A stretch of 64,000 nucleotides of DNA from Mycobacterium sp. URHD0025 (GCF_000426065.1 NZ_AUEQ01000011.1:124001-188000), one strand, 5' to 3'. Counted from the first letter of the stretch, positions 53,761 to 62,865 are shown. The notes: a model not told the origin generated them from the letters alone. Made by a program: numbers and translations.

Positions 53761-54402
53761 GTGACTGGCGGGGCATATGAGCAATATGAGTTGATCGCCG
53801 TCGAGTACGCCCGGGCCTTCGCCGGCGGATTCGAAGACCGGCCGTTCGATCGCGCGGTGCTGCGGTCCTTCGCCGAGCTGGTGCTGCGGGCCGGCGGCAG
53901 TACCGTGCTGGACGTGGGGTGCGGGCCCGGCGAGCCCACCGCGGAGTTGGCCGGCTGCGGCCTGCGGGCCGAAGGCATCGACGGCTCTCCCGCGATGGTT
54001 TCCCTGGCCGCCCAGCGGTCACCGCAGGTGCGGTTCCAGACCGCGGACATGTTCGATCTCCCTTATGCGGCGGGAACATTCGATGCCGTGTGCGCCTGGT
54101 ACTCGATCATCCACACCCCGGCCGAGGTTCTGCCCGAGCTGTTCACCGCGTTCCGCCGGGTCCTCGCAGATCGGGGGTGGCTGCTGCTGGCATTCCAGAC
54201 CGACGGTGAACCCGGGGTCTATGAGCACGCTTTCGGCCAGGACGTGGCGTTGACCTTCCTGCGCCACGACATCGCCACGGTCTGCGACGCCCTTGAGTCG
54301 TCGGGATTCACCGTGTACGCGACCACCAAGCGGGCGCGGCAAGCGCATCTGGATGAGCCCACGGCCCAGGCCATGGTCATCGCGCACATCGATAACCCTT
54401 GA
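53761..54402 (+). CDS. SAM-dependent class I methyltransferase
   Basis: 213 residues. Motif I STVLDVGCGPGEPTAELA (about 44-61), acidic GIDGSPAMVSLAAQ, motif II-like FQTADMFDLPYAAGTFDAVC and WLLLAFQTDGEPG. It is a Methyltransf_11/25-type enzyme; the acceptor is unknown. TAGAGT (53748-53753) lies 7 bases before the GTG: leaderless. It ends at the -35 box of the following arsR promoter. Confidence 0.85.
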   Translation: MTGGAYEQYELIAVEYARAFAGGFEDRPFDRAVLRSFAELVLRAGGSTVLDVGCGPGEPTAELAGCGLRAEGIDGSPAMVSLAAQRSPQVRFQTADMFDLPYAAGTFDAVCAWYSIIHTPAEVLPELFTAFRRVLADRGWLLLAFQTDGEPGVYEHAFGQDVALTFLRHDIATVCDALESSGFTVYATTKRARQAHLDEPTAQAMVIAHIDNP

Positions 54403-54428
54403 CTTATATAAGTAGCAGCTTTTAGTCT
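54399..54428 (+). promoter_or_regulatory. arsR promoter with 12-bp palindrome
   Basis: TTGACT (54399-54404), 18-base spacer, TAGTCT (54423-54428), then GTG 6 bases later, so the transcript is leaderless. The perfect palindrome ACTTATATAAGT (54402-54413) lies on the -35 box and spacer, as expected for autorepression by the ArsR protein. Confidence 0.7.
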
Positions 54429-54434
54429 GGGCAT

Positions 54435-54788
54435 GTGCACGCCTTCGACATCCTCGGAGATCCGGTGCGCAGGCGGATTCTCGAGCTCATCCAGGCGGGT
54501 GAGATGTCCTCCGGTGCCATCACCGAGGTGATCCGCGCCGAGTTCCAGATCAGCCAGCCCGCGGTCTCGCAGCATCTGAAGGTGTTGCGCGACAACGGCT
54601 TCGCCCACGTACGGGCCGAGGGCACGCGCCGGCTGTACAGCGTCGACACCGCACCCCTGCGTGAGGTCGACCAGTGGCTGGAGGGGTTCCGGCGTAACTG
54701 GACTCCGCATCTGGATGCGCTGGCGACCGAGATCGCGCGCGGCAAACGCCAACGAAGAAGAACCACGAACCAGGAGACCTCCCCATGA
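54435..54788 (+). CDS. ArsR-family regulator
   Basis: 117 residues. DILGDPVRRRILELIQAGEM is the N-terminal helix pair and ISQPAVSQHLKVLRDNGF the recognition helix (near 39-56), with a wing TRRLYSVD. No metal-binding Cys pair is seen, so it senses something other than metal. It is leaderless from GTG 54435 and overlaps the SRPBCC gene by ATGA, the common ArsR/AHSA1 pairing. Confidence 0.88.
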   Translation: MHAFDILGDPVRRRILELIQAGEMSSGAITEVIRAEFQISQPAVSQHLKVLRDNGFAHVRAEGTRRLYSVDTAPLREVDQWLEGFRRNWTPHLDALATEIARGKRQRRRTTNQETSP

Positions 54789-55429
54789 TCGACGTCCAGC
54801 ATCAACTCAACTCCGTACGCCGCAGCGTGGGCCGCAAGACGTTCGACGCCCGCGAAGCACGGGTCGTGAGCGTCAGCCAGACCTACGACACCGATGCCGC
54901 CGATCTGTGGGATGCCTGCACCAGCCTGGAACGGATCCCCCGCTGGTTCCTTCCGATCACCGGCGAACTCAGGGTCGGTGGCCGTTTCCAGCTGGAAGGA
55001 AACGCCTCGGGCGAGGTGCTGGCCTGCGATCCGCCCCGCACGTTCACCACGACGTGGGAGGCCATGGGCGCCACCAGCTGGGTCGAGGTCACCATCACGG
55101 AGGCCGGCGAAGGCCGCGCGACCTTCACCCTCGACCACATCATGCACGCTGACGACCATGACGAGTTCTGGCTGCAGTTCGGACCGGGAGCGGTCGGAGT
55201 CGGTTGGGACTCCGGGCTCCTCGGCCTGGCCGGATACCTCGGTAGTGGTGATCGCATCACTCCGGAGGGGGGTGCGGCCTGGGCGGCCGGCGCCGAGGGC
55301 CGCGAGTTCATGAGGTCCGCGAGCGAACTCTGGTACCAGGCCGCGCTGGCCAGCGGAGAGGATCCGGCGCAGGCACGCGCCGCGGCGGATCGCACCACCG
55401 AGGCCTACACCGGGACCGAACCAGCCTGA
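54785..55429 (+). CDS. SRPBCC/AHSA1-like protein
   Basis: 214 residues. TDAADLWDACTSLERIPRWF, GGRFQLEGNASGEVLACDPP and TFTTTWEA make the helix-grip fold with a ligand cavity. These proteins bind small hydrophobic compounds; with an ArsR gene in front, an organic ligand sensor or detoxification role is usual. The C-terminal 60 residues are an Ala-rich helical extension. Function not known more exactly. Confidence 0.85.
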   Translation: MIDVQHQLNSVRRSVGRKTFDAREARVVSVSQTYDTDAADLWDACTSLERIPRWFLPITGELRVGGRFQLEGNASGEVLACDPPRTFTTTWEAMGATSWVEVTITEAGEGRATFTLDHIMHADDHDEFWLQFGPGAVGVGWDSGLLGLAGYLGSGDRITPEGGAAWAAGAEGREFMRSASELWYQAALASGEDPAQARAAADRTTEAYTGTEPA

Positions 55430-55518
55430 CGCGGCGGCCGCGTACAGCATCCTGACAGTTTCGCTCCCCTGCAGCAGAACTCTTTACCAAACGTTCGGCG
55501 CACGTCCATGCTCGGCCG

Positions 55519-56205
55519 ATGCCACAGGCCGTCGACCGCGCCATCGCCCTGCTGCGCGCCTTCACCGACTCCGACCCGGAGTTGTCGCTGACGTCATTGG
55601 CCGCCCGGACCGGCCTGCCGATCAGCACCACCCACCGATTGGCCAGGACGCTGCTCGATCACGGACTGCTCGAACAGAACCGGGACCGCTACCGGATCGG
55701 TGTCGGGCTCGTCGCCCTGGCGACGCCGGCCCAGCAGCGGCTGGGCGTGCACGGCCTGATCCGGCATCTGCATTCCTTGGCCTCCGACATCGAGATCACC
55801 GCAAGCTTCGGTGTACCCGTCGACGACGAGCTGATCATCTTGGCGTCCGCGCCGCCACGGCAGAGGTTCTGCCCGCGGCAGATGCCGGGACAGTGGCAGC
55901 CCCTGGCGCAGACCGCGATGGGGCTCGTGGTCCTCGCGTTCACCCGCGAGACTGCGGCCACGGCCGAACTCGTTCAGGTGCGGCATCGGGGCTATGCCGA
56001 TGCGCCGGCTCTGCGGCACGATGACGTCCGCGCGATCGCCGTCCCCGTTCTCGGCCCCGACGGCGAGCCGCTCGGTGCGCTCGGCATTCAGGCCCGCCGC
56101 CACCGGTTGTCCGACGACCGGGTGCGCCAGATCCTGCCCGTCATGCGCCACCATGCGCGGCTGATTCCGAGTCCTGTTATCCCGCAGAACAAAACTTCAC
56201 CATGA
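55519..56205 (+). CDS. IclR-family regulator
   Basis: 228 residues. Winged HTH: LSLTSLAARTGLPISTTHRL (about 24-43), RTLLDHGLLEQ, and the wing RYRIGVGLVAL. The effector domain (DIEITASFGVPVDDELIIL) is kept, with the late VLGPDGEPLGALGIQARR. Short for the family (usual 250) but complete. It stands alone; no target operon is evident. No palindrome found in the 89-base upstream gap. Confidence 0.85.
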   Translation: MPQAVDRAIALLRAFTDSDPELSLTSLAARTGLPISTTHRLARTLLDHGLLEQNRDRYRIGVGLVALATPAQQRLGVHGLIRHLHSLASDIEITASFGVPVDDELIILASAPPRQRFCPRQMPGQWQPLAQTAMGLVVLAFTRETAATAELVQVRHRGYADAPALRHDDVRAIAVPVLGPDGEPLGALGIQARRHRLSDDRVRQILPVMRHHARLIPSPVIPQNKTSP

Positions 56206-56232
56206 GTATTTTTCACATCGTGGAATTCGGCT

Positions 56233-56257
56233 TTGAATGCCACTCCGCGGCACTCAA
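56233..56257. repeat. Imperfect inverted repeat between iclR and the secreted protein gene
   Basis: TTGAATGCC (56233-56241) and GGCACTCAA (56249-56257) pair at 8 of 9 positions around a 7-base loop. It could be a weak terminator for iclR or an operator; no T-run. The rest of the 208-base gap shows nothing clear. Confidence 0.4.
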
Positions 56258-56413
56258 CATTGGGCGCAATTCAGATCGAGGAGCAGCCCGTGAGCGTCAC
56301 AACCGAACACCTCCGTACCGTGCAGGATTCGGCCGAGTCGATAGTACGTGAGGCGCCGTGCGGTGGTGTGCGCATTGGCTTTACCGGCACCTCGAAGTGG
56401 AACCGATGACACG

Positions 56414-56962
56414 ATGAGACCGACGAGCAGGAGGCATGCCGCCACGGTGGCCGGTGTCGTCGGAGCCGGGATAATCACCGCCGGGTTATTCCTCGTTCCG
56501 GTCGCTCATGCCGAACCTATTGTCGAGCAGACTGATCCAACCTCTGCCGAGCCGAACAGCATGCCGCTTCCGGCACTTCCAGCGGCCGAGGACAGCACCG
56601 CGTCAGCCTGCGCCCGGTTCGCCGAGGCACTCGACCTCGCGTCCTTGAACTACTCGGACTTCGCCGACGCCACCTCGGGTGACCAGTGGCGGTATGACGA
56701 TTCGGCAGTCCGAGCCGCCAACGTCACCGGCCGGACCGCATTGCGGGCAGCGGCAAGCGCTGCGCTGCAAGCCTCGGGTACCGCGGGATTGCCCGCCGAT
56801 GTCGCCACTCCGATGCGCTTGTGGTCGCTGCACGCCACCAAGCTGCTCCTGAAGATGGGTCTTCGCAGCGGCGACGACTCGATCAACTCTGCCGCCATCG
56901 ATCTCAACGATGACACCACCGCCGTACAGGAAGCCTGTACCGCGCGCCACGCGACCGCCTGA
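56414..56962 (+). CDS. Secreted protein of unknown function
   Basis: 182 residues from the ATG at 56414, giving a good signal peptide (RRHAATVAGVVGAGIITAGL, cleavage after AHA). The mature protein has a Pro/acidic start, then helices with two Cys (SACARFAEALDLASLNYSDF, VQEACTARHATA) that may bridge. No known domain. It resembles the small exported mycobacterial proteins of the envelope. It lies in front of the MspA pair, 104 bases apart, and may share the outer-membrane context. Confidence 0.68.
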   Translation: MRPTSRRHAATVAGVVGAGIITAGLFLVPVAHAEPIVEQTDPTSAEPNSMPLPALPAAEDSTASACARFAEALDLASLNYSDFADATSGDQWRYDDSAVRAANVTGRTALRAAASAALQASGTAGLPADVATPMRLWSLHATKLLLKMGLRSGDDSINSAAIDLNDDTTAVQEACTARHATA

Positions 56963-57066
56963 CCCGCCCCACCGCCGCGCAGTCGCGTGCCGTCACGCCC
57001 ACATCCGGCCAAGCCCCCTTGGTCTTCCCCGGCTGTCCCAGCCTCATGAAAGGTGCATTACCCACG

Positions 57067-57753
57067 ATGGCGAAACCTCTTGCCGCCCTTGTCCTGATCG
57101 GGTTCCTCACAGCCACGGCAACGGCCTGGACGGCTCCCCATGCGACGGCCGATCCGGACATAACGCCCGTCGAGGCCGAAGTGGCGCCACCCGCACCACC
57201 GCCGGAGGGCGCTGTCCCCTCCGCCGAGGCCAGCACCTTCACCAGTCCGGAGGGCTGGCAGCTCACAGCGTCCAGCAAGAACGAGACATTGCTGCCGGTG
57301 CAACCCCTGACCTCTGCGCTGACGGCGCGCGAGTACCTCGTCGGCGGCACCTTCGTCGGGGTGGTCAGCGGATCCGGGAGCACCACGCTCACCGGCGGCT
57401 CGTTCGAGGTCGGCTACCGAATCGGTTGTGGCATCGCCCTGGATACGGTCGATCTGGCCGGCTCGCTGGGCATCACTCCGTCGATGAAGATTCCGGGGTT
57501 CAGCGGCGACAGCAACTATCCGAACATCGGCGGACTGGTGCGCGTGCACCTGAAGCCGGGTGCGGTCACCGCCGTCCAGGTCGACAAGAAATCGTTCAAA
57601 GGCAGGCAGGCCCGAGTCAATGTCGCCGGGTTTCGCATCAAGACCGACGGTTGCGCAGGCCAGTCGTTCATCCAGTCCTACGCGACGCTGAGCAGCTCGA
57701 CCGCGGACACCGAGGACGTGACGACCTACCTCGGCACCGTGAAGGTCTTCTGA
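57067..57753 (+). CDS. MspA-family porin, first copy
   Basis: 228 residues. Signal peptide KPLAALVLIGFLTATATAW, cut near ATA-DPD. The MspA domain shows REYLVGGTFVGVVSGSGSTT and GGSFEVGYRIGCGIALDTVD; the paired Cys (GCGI, DGCAGQSF) probably form a disulfide, as in this subgroup. MspA proteins form outer-membrane beta-barrel pores for hydrophilic solutes. An ATG at 57046 is an alternative start. Followed after 57 bases by a close paralogue. It is shorter in the rim region than classical MspA, so pore formation is inferred. Confidence 0.85.
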   Translation: MAKPLAALVLIGFLTATATAWTAPHATADPDITPVEAEVAPPAPPPEGAVPSAEASTFTSPEGWQLTASSKNETLLPVQPLTSALTAREYLVGGTFVGVVSGSGSTTLTGGSFEVGYRIGCGIALDTVDLAGSLGITPSMKIPGFSGDSNYPNIGGLVRVHLKPGAVTAVQVDKKSFKGRQARVNVAGFRIKTDGCAGQSFIQSYATLSSSTADTEDVTTYLGTVKVF

Positions 57754-57810
57754 CTCCGGTCATCCATTCCCGCTCCGGCCATCCATCTCGACCTGAAAGG
57801 TCCACCGCCT

Positions 57811-58500
57811 GTGTCCAAGAACATTGCCATATCGGCCTTTTCGTGCCTGCTGCTGGCGATCGGTTCGCCGGTTCCCGCAGCGGCCGAGCCCGACGTCGAG
57901 CCAGGTGTCGCCGATGCCGTGCCGGCTGCCGCCGGCGTTGCCGCACCCCCGTCACCGGGCGCGGTGCCGTCGGCCGAGCCCGGCGTGCTCACCACACCGG
58001 AAGGCTGGAAGCTGACGGTCGCGGCACGCGATGAGGTTCAGGTGGCGGTCAATCCCCTCACCACGGCCTTGTCGTCACGCGAATATCTGGTCGCGGGCAC
58101 GTTCACCGGATCGGTCGCCGGGTCAGGGACCACCAAACTCGCCGGTGGCGTATTCGAGGTGGGATACCAGCTGGGCTGCGGCATCGTGGCAGACAAGGTG
58201 AAGCTCACCGCCTCGGCAGGTCTCAACACGTCGGGCAGCATGCTCACCCAGATCACCGGTGCGGGCTTTCCGATCTCCGGCACCATCGAGGTCGCGCTGA
58301 AGCCCGGTGAGGTCAAGGACTTCCCCGTTACCAAGAAGGAATTCAAGGGCACCGATGTGCGGGTCAGCGTCCACGACATCCACGTCAAGATCGACGGGTG
58401 CGCCGGTCAGTCGTTCCTGCGTTCCTATGCCGTATTGAACAGCAAGAACGACGTCACCGACGACATCGTCGCCTACTACGGCCTCACCAAGGTGGTGTGA
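57811..58500 (+). CDS. MspA-family porin, second copy
   Basis: 229 residues from the GTG at 57811 (GAAAGG upstream). Signal peptide ISAFSCLLLAIGSPVPAAA. It mirrors its neighbour: REYLVAGTFTGSVAGSGTTK, GGVFEVGYQLGCGIVADKVK and KIDGCAGQSFLRSYAVL. Tandem duplication is clear from the matching layout. The proline/acidic linker between signal and domain (EPDVEPGVADAVPAAAG) is present in both. Different linkers suggest they may form mixed or separate pores. Confidence 0.86.
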   Translation: MSKNIAISAFSCLLLAIGSPVPAAAEPDVEPGVADAVPAAAGVAAPPSPGAVPSAEPGVLTTPEGWKLTVAARDEVQVAVNPLTTALSSREYLVAGTFTGSVAGSGTTKLAGGVFEVGYQLGCGIVADKVKLTASAGLNTSGSMLTQITGAGFPISGTIEVALKPGEVKDFPVTKKEFKGTDVRVSVHDIHVKIDGCAGQSFLRSYAVLNSKNDVTDDIVAYYGLTKVV

Positions 58501-58574
58501 CCCGGGCGCTGTCCGCTGAGCAGGCCCGACACTGCCCGACACGCCCCGATCGAGCACCGCCGTACCCTGTCGGT

Positions 58575-59060
58575 GTGCCTGACCTCCACCCGAACCTGAC
58601 CGTGCTGGCTCCGCTGCTCGGCACCTGGGCCGGTCCCGGTGCCGGTGAGTATCCGACGATCGACTCGTTCGATTACCTCGAAGTGATCACCTTCGGCCAC
58701 GTCGGCAAGCCGTTCCTGACCTACAGCCAGCGCACCGCGGCCCCCGACGACGGCCGCCCGCTGCACGCCGAGACGGGATACCTCCGGGTCCCCGAACCCG
58801 GCCGGGTCGAATGGGTGCTGGCACACCCGACGGGCATCACCGAGATCCAGGAAGGCACGGTGCGTGTCGTCGACGGCCGTATCGAGCTCGAGCTGGCCGC
58901 GACCACGATCGGCCTGACCGCGTCAGCCAAAAACGTTGCCGCACTGTCGCGTTCCGTTCAGATCGACGGCGATCAGTTGACCTACGAGCTGCAGATGGGT
59001 GCCGTCGGACAGCCACTGCAACACCATCTTTCCGCCACCTTGACCAGGAAGACCGCATGA
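58575..59060 (+). CDS. Nitrobindin-like FABP-family protein (Rv2717c-like)
   Basis: 161 residues. LLGTWAGPGAGEYPTIDSFD (about 14-33) is the GxWxGxGxGxYPTI signature of the FABP/nitrobindin group; the C-terminal His pair near QPLQHHLSATL includes the proximal haem ligand candidate. Family members bind haem and isomerise peroxynitrite. GTG at 58575 has TACCCT 6 bases upstream: leaderless. It overlaps lipE by ATGA. Function assigned from family only. Confidence 0.85.
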   Translation: MPDLHPNLTVLAPLLGTWAGPGAGEYPTIDSFDYLEVITFGHVGKPFLTYSQRTAAPDDGRPLHAETGYLRVPEPGRVEWVLAHPTGITEIQEGTVRVVDGRIELELAATTIGLTASAKNVAALSRSVQIDGDQLTYELQMGAVGQPLQHHLSATLTRKTA

Positions 59061-60292
59061 GCCAAGACGGCAAGATCGACATCCCCTCGGACTTGGACGC
59101 GGTCACCGACATCGGCGAGGAGGACCACTTGGAGATCGACCCCCGGGCTGTCGAGCGCATCTGGGAATCGGTGCGCTACTGGTACGGGTCGGGTATGCAC
59201 CCCGCCATCCAGGTGTGCTTGCGGCGCAACGGAAAAACGGTGCTCAACCGCGCGATCGGCCACGGCTGGGGCAACGGCCCCACCGACGCGCCGGATGCCG
59301 AGAAGATTCCCGTCACGACCCAGACCCCGTTCTGCGTCTACTCGGCGGCCAAGGCCATCAGCACGACCGTCGTACACATGCTCGTCGAACAGGGGCACTT
59401 CTCGCTGGATGACCGCGTCTGCGACTACCTGCCCAGCTACACCAGCCACGGCAAGGACCGCACCACGATCCGGCACGTGATCACGCACAGCGCGGGTGTC
59501 CCTATCCACACCGGACCACGCCCGGACGTCACCCGCGTCGACGACAGCGAGTACACCCGTGAACAACTGGCTCTCCTCAAACCGGTGTACCGGCCGGGCC
59601 TGGTGCACATCTATCACGGTCTGACCTGGGGCCCGCTGGTCCGCGAGATCGTCTCGGCAGCCACCGGGCGCAACATCCGCGACATCCTGGCCGACGAGAT
59701 CCTCGACCCCCTGGGCTTCCGCTGGACCAATTACGGCGTTGCCCCAGAAGAGGTTCCGCTGGTGGCACCCAGCCACGTCACCGGAAAGCCACTGCCGGCA
59801 CCGATCGCGGCGGCGTTCCGGGCCGCCGTCGGCGGGACACTGGACCGGATCATCCCGCTCAGCAACACGCCGCTGTTCCTCACCAGCGTCATCCCCTCGT
59901 CCACCACTGTCTCCAACGCCGACGAGCTGTCCCGGTTCGCCGAAATCCTGCGCCGCGGCGGCGAACTCGACGGAGTCCGGATCATGAAACCGGAGACACT
60001 GCAGGCCGCGACGACTCCGTGCCGGCGAATGCGCCCGGACGTGGCGACCGGGCTCAAGCCGATGCGCTGGGGCACCGGGTACATGCTCGGCGGAAAGCGG
60101 TTCGGCCCGTTCGGCCGCAACACCCCGTCGGCGTTCGGGCACACCGGCCTGGTCGACATCGCGGTGTGGGCGGACCCTCAGCGCAGCCTCTCGGCCGCGA
60201 TCGTCAGCAGTGGCAAACCCGGGGCATACCGCGAGGCGAACCGCTATCCCGCTGTGCTGAACCGGATCTCGGCCGAGATCCCGCTCGGCTGA
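59057..60292 (+). CDS. lipE: Esterase/beta-lactamase-fold hydrolase LipE
   Basis: 411 residues. The class C beta-lactamase-like SxxK motif is VYSAAKAIS (Ser near residue 96), the catalytic Tyr is in VHIYHGLTWG, and the late motif is FGHTGL. The N-terminal half (IDIPSDLDAV, GMHPAIQVCLRRNGKTVLNR) agrees with remembered M. tuberculosis LipE. Such proteins hydrolyse esters and are linked to sterol side-chain metabolism. Overlaps the nitrobindin gene, so the two are cotranslated. Confidence 0.86.
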   Translation: MSQDGKIDIPSDLDAVTDIGEEDHLEIDPRAVERIWESVRYWYGSGMHPAIQVCLRRNGKTVLNRAIGHGWGNGPTDAPDAEKIPVTTQTPFCVYSAAKAISTTVVHMLVEQGHFSLDDRVCDYLPSYTSHGKDRTTIRHVITHSAGVPIHTGPRPDVTRVDDSEYTREQLALLKPVYRPGLVHIYHGLTWGPLVREIVSAATGRNIRDILADEILDPLGFRWTNYGVAPEEVPLVAPSHVTGKPLPAPIAAAFRAAVGGTLDRIIPLSNTPLFLTSVIPSSTTVSNADELSRFAEILRRGGELDGVRIMKPETLQAATTPCRRMRPDVATGLKPMRWGTGYMLGGKRFGPFGRNTPSAFGHTGLVDIAVWADPQRSLSAAIVSSGKPGAYREANRYPAVLNRISAEIPLG

Positions 60293-60298
60293 GGCCGG

Positions 60299-60754
60299 TC
60301 AGCGCAGCTTCTCCCCGTACACCCGCTCGACGGTCAGCGTCATCAGCACCCGGCGGTCCGAGACCATCACCGAACGGTATTCGTCCCAGTCCGGATGCTC
60401 CCCCGCCGCCTTGCGGTAGTAGTCGACCAGCGCCCGGACCTCTGGGCCGTCCGGGTCGGTACCCGGGCCGGTCAAGGCGACCGTGCCTTCGGCGGTCGCC
60501 CACGCCCAGCCGTCGGCGCTGGTCACCTCCAGCGCCGCCCGGGGGTCGCGACGCAGATTGGTCGTCTTGGCCCGCCCTTCGGTCATCGACACATAGATGA
60601 CGCCGGCGGCCCGGTCGAAGTAGGGCGTCACCGGGGACAGTTGCGGGATTCCGGAGGCCTTGATGGTGGCCAACACTCCCAACCGGGCCTCGGCGAGCAG
60701 ATCGCGCGGATCGAAAGGGTCGGCCGTCGCGTTAGATGATGAGGTGGCGGTCAC
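60299..60754 (-). CDS. F420-dependent PPOX-fold oxidoreductase (Rv1155-like)
   Basis: 151 residues from the GTG at 60754 (GGAGG 12 bases before); TTG 60766 overlaps that site. The split-barrel runs LGVLATIKASGIPQLSPVTP, AKTTNLRRDPRAALEVTSAD, WAWATAEGTVALTG and YRSVMVSDRRVLMTLTVERV. This matches the Rv1155-type proteins that use F420 and reduce biliverdin-like or related compounds. Substrate here unknown. Divergent from the carboxylase gene, convergent with lipE. Confidence 0.84.
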   Translation of the reverse strand: MTATSSSNATADPFDPRDLLAEARLGVLATIKASGIPQLSPVTPYFDRAAGVIYVSMTEGRAKTTNLRRDPRAALEVTSADGWAWATAEGTVALTGPGTDPDGPEVRALVDYYRKAAGEHPDWDEYRSVMVSDRRVLMTLTVERVYGEKLR

Positions 60755-60803
60755 ATCTGTGCGCAACCTCCGACCACACGCCTGCTATTCCAGGAGCCTG
60801 CCG

Positions 60804-62351
60804 ATGCCTGATGAACCTCTCCGCGACGATCTCGCCGAACTACTGCGCCGGAGGGGGTTGACGCAGGACGCGGGCCGGTCCGACGCCGTCACCCGCCGCC
60901 ACGCGGCAGGGGGACGCACCGCGCGGGAGAACATCGCCGACCTGGTCGACGACGGGTCATTCGTCGAATACGGCCGGTTCGCGATCGCGGCCCAGCGGCA
61001 GCGTCGCAGCCTCGACGATCTCATCGCCCGCACGCCCGCCGACGGTCTGCTGGCCGGCACCGCGCGGATCGGCGGCGTCGCGTGTGCCGTGCTGTCCTAC
61101 GACTACACCGTGCTGGCCGGAACCCAGGGCGCCATCGGTCACCGCAAGAAGGACCGGCTGTTCGAGATCATCGAGCGGATGAAGTTGCCGACGGTGTTCT
61201 TCGCCGAAGGCGGCGGCGGGCGCCCGGGCGACACCGACATCCCGACGGTCTCTTCCCTGGAGATCCGGGCATTCGCGTTGTGGGCCGGGCTGTCCGGTCA
61301 CGTGCCGCGCATCGCCGTGGTGAAGGGCCGGTGTTTCGCGGGCAATGCGGTGATCGCCGGTGCGGCCGATCTGATCGTCGCGACCCGGGACAGCTCGATC
61401 GGGATGGGCGGCCCGGCGATGATCGCCGGCGGCGGCCTCGGCGAGGTTGCCCCCGACGACGTCGGCCCGATCCCGGTGCAGGCAGCCAACGGTGTCGTCG
61501 ACGTCGTGGTGGCCGACGAGGCGGAGGCAGTGGCCACCACCAGGAAGCTGCTCGGCTACTTCACCGCGCCCGACGACCCGGGCCCGGTTTCGGATCAAAC
61601 CGCGCTGCGCACAATGGTTCCCGAACGCGCCCGGCGCGCCTACGCGGTCGCACCGATCATCGAGACGCTGGCCGATGCCGGCTCGGTCACCCTTCTTCGG
61701 GAGAAGTTCGCGCCCGAAATGGTGACGGCCCTGGGCCGCATCGAAGGCAGGCCGGTGGGCATCATCGCCAACAACACCATGGTGATGGCCGGTGCCATCA
61801 CCGCCGCAGCGTCCGACAAGGCCGCTCGGTTCCTGCAGTTGTGCAACGCGTTCGGACTGCCGGTCGTCTCGCTGGTGGACTGCCCCGGTTACATGGTGGG
61901 CCCCACGGCGGAGGCCGAGGCCCTGGTGCGGCGCGGCTCGCGGTTGCTGGTTGCCGGGGCGGCGCTGACCGTACCGCTGGTCGCGGTGATCCTACGGCGC
62001 GGCTACGGCCTTGGGGCGCAGGCAATGTGCGGAGGCAGCCTCCATGAGCCGCTGCTGACGGTGGCGTGGCCGGGTGCCCACCTGGGCCCGATGGGCCTGG
62101 AGGGAGCGGTCCGGCTCGGCCTGCGCAAGGAGCTCGAGGCGATCGCCGACGACGACGAGCGCGAGCAAGCGGTGCGGGCCGCGACCGCGGCAGCCGAGGA
62201 GAACGCCCGCGCACTCAACTCCGCGTCGCTGTTCGAGATCGACGACGTCATCGATCCGGCCGAAACCCGTGACCTGATCGCCGCCACGCTGGCAGCGGCC
62301 GCTCAGGACGAGCGACCCGCGCCGCGCGCACGATTCGTCGACACCTGGTGA
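60804..62351 (+). CDS. Acyl-CoA carboxylase beta subunit (carboxyltransferase)
   Basis: 515 residues from the ATG at 60804 (CAGGAG upstream). Start region DAVTRRHAAGGRTARENIAD is typical. The first oxyanion loop is FFAEGGGGRPGDTD (near 135) and the second LVDCPGYMVGPTAEAEALV (near 355), with AMCGGSLHEP following. It transfers carboxyl from biotin to an acyl-CoA. No biotin carboxylase or BCCP gene is in the window, so the alpha chain must be elsewhere. Which acyl-CoA (propionyl, methylcrotonyl or other) cannot be said. Confidence 0.88.
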   Translation: MPDEPLRDDLAELLRRRGLTQDAGRSDAVTRRHAAGGRTARENIADLVDDGSFVEYGRFAIAAQRQRRSLDDLIARTPADGLLAGTARIGGVACAVLSYDYTVLAGTQGAIGHRKKDRLFEIIERMKLPTVFFAEGGGGRPGDTDIPTVSSLEIRAFALWAGLSGHVPRIAVVKGRCFAGNAVIAGAADLIVATRDSSIGMGGPAMIAGGGLGEVAPDDVGPIPVQAANGVVDVVVADEAEAVATTRKLLGYFTAPDDPGPVSDQTALRTMVPERARRAYAVAPIIETLADAGSVTLLREKFAPEMVTALGRIEGRPVGIIANNTMVMAGAITAAASDKAARFLQLCNAFGLPVVSLVDCPGYMVGPTAEAEALVRRGSRLLVAGAALTVPLVAVILRRGYGLGAQAMCGGSLHEPLLTVAWPGAHLGPMGLEGAVRLGLRKELEAIADDDEREQAVRAATAAAEENARALNSASLFEIDDVIDPAETRDLIAATLAAAAQDERPAPRARFVDTW

Positions 62352-62355
62352 CGCC

Positions 62356-62865
62356 TCACAGCTCCAGGTACATGACGTGCAGCCCGACCAGGCCGTTGGT
62401 CCGGGATCGGTATGCCTCCGGGACGGTGCCGATGATCCGGAAACCCAGGTCCTCCCATAGCGCCACGGCTCGCACATTGGTCTCCACCACCGCGTTGAAC
62501 TGGATTGCCCGGTAACTGTTTTCGCGGTGCCAGTCGATCACCCACCGCGCCATGGCGCGACCGACACCGCGCGCGGACGACGACGGGTCGACCATGAAGC
62601 TCGCGGTGCCGACATGATCACCGCGGCCGGGCTTGTTGGGCCCCATCCGCGCGGTGCCGACGATGACTCCGTCGACCACTGCGACGATGGTGTGCCCCGG
62701 TGCGGGCGCAAGCCACATTTCCGAAATCTGCTCATCGCTCAGATCCTCCGGGTAGGTGTAGCTTTCGCCGTCGGCCACGATCGCGCGGAAGAACGGTGCG
62801 ATCTCGGCGATGTCGGCGGCCCGGGCGGCACGAATCTCCACCTCCCGACCATACGACCGGACCAT
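62356..62865 (-). CDS. GNAT-family acetyltransferase
   Basis: 169 residues from the ATG at 62865; GTG at 62841 is an alternative. VEIRAARAADIAEIAPFFRA opens the fold, TASFMVDPSSSARGVGRAMA is the acetyl-CoA site (R-G-V-G-R-A), and NVRAVALWEDLGFRIIGTVP is motif B. Its likely role is acetylation of a small amine or antibiotic-like acceptor; none is indicated. It is divergent from the DUF4383 gene across a palindrome. Confidence 0.85.
   Translation of the reverse strand: MVRSYGREVEIRAARAADIAEIAPFFRAIVADGESYTYPEDLSDEQISEMWLAPAPGHTIVAVVDGVIVGTARMGPNKPGRGDHVGTASFMVDPSSSARGVGRAMARWVIDWHRENSYRAIQFNAVVETNVRAVALWEDLGFRIIGTVPEAYRSRTNGLVGLHVMYLEL

Noticed and set aside
55470..56190. GCAGAAC repeated before and at the end of iclR
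   Set aside because: A seven-base match without symmetry or spacing rule; expected by chance.
57756..57790. Direct repeat CCGG(T/C)CATCCAT between the two porin genes
   Set aside because: Two copies of about 11 bases only; no array or mobile element signature.
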